Below, one piece after another: positions 13,678-15,142 of a DNA stretch of 15,142 bases (within the stretch, counting starts at the first letter, position 1; every line of letters begins with the position of its first letter). Source of the stretch: Chloroflexi bacterium RBG_16_57_11 (GTDB lineage Bacteria; Chloroflexota; Anaerolineae; Anaerolineales; UBA4823); contig MGNS01000127.1 of the NCBI GenBank assembly GCA_001795165.1, forward strand, positions 68,757-83,898, read 5' to 3'. The notes under the pieces are model-generated. The model had not been told where the DNA came from, did not search any database, and was given only the letters and a program-made list of their open reading frames with translations. Both the position numbers and the translations under genes were made by a program.

Positions 13678-15142
13678 CTAAGCGTGATAGATATCGGCAA
13701 TTCCTGAGGCTGTGACGAATGGGCTCACCTTGCCACGACCTGGGGTATTGTAGTTAAATGGGTCGCCTTTAGAACGGTTCAATGGGTACGTAATTATGAC
13801 TGAGTCGGTGGCCCGAGTTATGGCCACATAGAAAAGCCGTTTTTTTTCATCGAGACTTTGTGAGTTATCCTGACTTGGAAGCCACGCTGATTCGAGACCA
13901 GGGAGTACAACATTCTTTCGGGTGAGTCCTTTTGAACCATGCATTGTGAGAAACAAGATTGACTTCGGGTCTTCTGGCGGTTGCGCGGACTGAGGGTATA
14001 TGTAATCGGCGGATTTTGCGACGAGATCGTCAATTTCTGGAAGATCGATTTGTTGAAGAAATGACTCAAGGCCAGCAGCCACTTGAGCTTGATCGAGCCG
14101 CAACGTCTTAGCGAGATGGCCTGCGATAGAGGCTATATCTTGTGCTTCAACACCGTTTAAGAAGTCGCAGAAAAGCCTACATTGTGTGGCAGCGTTACCA
14201 GTGAGAGTACCATCAGTGAGAAGAGAATTAATAGCTGCGGTAAGATCACAATCTCGTTCGACCACACGGTGAACAATGTCCCTGCTATGACGAGGCTTGA
14301 CAGCTTCGAGGCGATTGAGGAGGAGGCGTTGGAGAAAGCGCTGTCCAGGACGACGAATCAGGTGGAGGACGCTTTCAAGCCAAAGACGCTCTGGGGAAGG
14401 CTGAAACTTGCGCCTTACGCAAGGAATACGTGGTGAGAGGTTAGAAAAATAGAAATCAAGCTGCTTCCAACTGGGGAAAAGGCATACAGTTCCCTGTTTC
14501 GGTTTTGGCGGATCGGGCATTTGTGCAATATAGGAAGTCAAGAGGTTTGTAAGAAAAGCAAACTCCGCTTTGGTACTCTTGAATTTATAGGAAATTACGA
14601 AACCGTCATCTTTGTGGGGTAACATGGGGCGAGAATCCAGCCGCATGAAGGTCTGAAAACGGTTGGCAGCCTGGACGATATTCTCCCTGCAACGGAAGCA
14701 CTTGATCAAAGAAACCTGGTCGTGCGAAGGATTTGAGTACAGGGCGCGTATTCCATTGGGCGAACCTCCCCGACCGCTGAAAAGGCTTTGGTCATCATCG
14801 CCTACAATAACGATGGAAGTAGCAAGGTTGGAGAAGAGAAGGATAAGAGCTTGTTCTGCTTTGTTGAAGTCTTGGAATTCGTCGATAAAGTAGTGAGAAA
14901 TCTGACGTATCCATTCGGGTATTGGATTGGCTCGATTGAGGAGGACGGAGGCGATGGGGACAGTCTGATCCCAATCGAGTACTCGAAAGGCACGCAAGAG
15001 ATCGAGCGTTATTGGCAAAATGGTCGGAATTGGATCGGGAAGTGCGTTTGGGTCAGTTGTGTCTTGCCATGCTTGCTTAACTCGACTCAGATGACTACGA
15101 AGTTGTGGAATCGTGGTGCAATTTGGGCCGTATAGATATGGC
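13678..15142 (-). CDS. UvrD/Rep-family ATP-dependent DNA helicase (superfamily 1), 5' end outside the window
   Basis: The frame stays open to the window edge upstream of the TTG at 15018, so about 487 residues are the C-terminal part of a longer protein; the Walker A motif lies outside. Visible SF1 motifs are motif II YFIDEFQD (about 14869-14892), motif III VGDDDQSLFSG, IKCFRCRENI (motif IV region), motif V LTMHGSKGL (about 13925-13950) and motif VI FYVAITRAT. The last motifs show that the helicase core is complete at its C-terminal end. Such proteins unwind DNA in repair, in mobile elements, or in defence systems. Base composition is visibly less G+C-rich than apgM, suggesting separate origin, and the attC-like site follows its stop. 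The specific role is not known. Confidence 0.88.
   Translation of the reverse strand, partial: PYLYGPNCTTIPQLRSHLSRVKQAWQDTTDPNALPDPIPTILPITLDLLRAFRVLDWDQTVPIASVLLNRANPIPEWIRQISHYFIDEFQDFNKAEQALILLFSNLATSIVIVGDDDQSLFSGRGGSPNGIRALYSNPSHDQVSLIKCFRCRENIVQAANRFQTFMRLDSRPMLPHKDDGFVISYKFKSTKAEFAFLTNLLTSYIAQMPDPPKPKQGTVCLFPSWKQLDFYFSNLSPRIPCVRRKFQPSPERLWLESVLHLIRRPGQRFLQRLLLNRLEAVKPRHSRDIVHRVVERDCDLTAAINSLLTDGTLTGNAATQCRLFCDFLNGVEAQDIASIAGHLAKTLRLDQAQVAAGLESFLQQIDLPEIDDLVAKSADYIYPQSAQPPEDPKSILFLTMHGSKGLTRKNVVLPGLESAWLPSQDNSQSLDEKKRLFYVAITRATDSVIITYPLNRSKGDPFNYNTPGRGKVSPFVTASGIADIYHA

Noticed and set aside
13509..13715. A 68-codon plus-strand frame between the transposase remnant and the helicase
   Set aside because: It runs through the attC-like structure and over the end of the helicase gene; the protein resembles nothing and has no ribosome site.
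1..15142. CRISPR arrays, rRNA and tRNA genes
   Set aside because: No regularly spaced short repeats and no recognisable rRNA or tRNA segments were seen by eye; a tRNAscan or Rfam search was not possible here.

Overview
The window reads as part of a bacterial chromosome, most likely from a member of the Chloroflexota (Anaerolineae-like). This is an inference from an archaeal-type cofactor-independent phosphoglycerate mutase, an SdrD_B-domain secreted protein, frequent GTG/TTG starts, and moderately high G+C. No rRNA or tRNA gene was recognised, so the taxonomy is not proven.

Layout. (1) Bases 1-1157: the 3' part of a GH4 glycosidase. (2) 1154-2981: a signalling block. Two near-duplicate single-domain response regulators lie on the minus strand, and a NarL/LuxR-type regulator with Glu at the phosphoacceptor position is divergent to them. 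(3) 2982-5880: a perfect 20-bp inverted repeat, a PilZ (c-di-GMP) protein and a secreted protein with two SdrD_B repeats. (4) 6077-10064: a compact lasso-peptide gene cluster in the order B1 (PqqD-like recognition element), B2 (leader peptidase), A (46-codon precursor at 6933-7073), strong hairpin, C (Asn-synthetase-like cyclase) and K (HPr-kinase-like), closed by an intrinsic terminator. (5) 10106-11968: a near-consensus sigma70 promoter, a 19-bp palindromic operator, a TetR regulator and an atypical SDR epimerase, ended by a hairpin shared with the convergent apgM. (6) 11994-13205: apgM on the minus strand. (7) 13206-15142: an accessory region. It holds a GC-rich hairpin, an internally deleted IS630-type transposase remnant, a structure with the hallmarks of an integron attC site, and a UvrD/Rep-type helicase gene that runs off the right edge. 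The attC-like site lies 34 bp after the helicase stop, in the orientation expected if the helicase were an integron gene cassette.

How the genes work together. In the lasso cluster, B1 would bind the leader of A, B2 would cut after the Thr-x position, C would close a macrolactam (predicted Ser1 to Asp8 of the core), and K could phosphorylate the product. No dedicated ABC exporter is present in the window. TetR and the SDR form a separate, probably self-repressed unit. The most notable items are the lasso cluster with its unusual small-residue core and the attC-like site beside a helicase gene.
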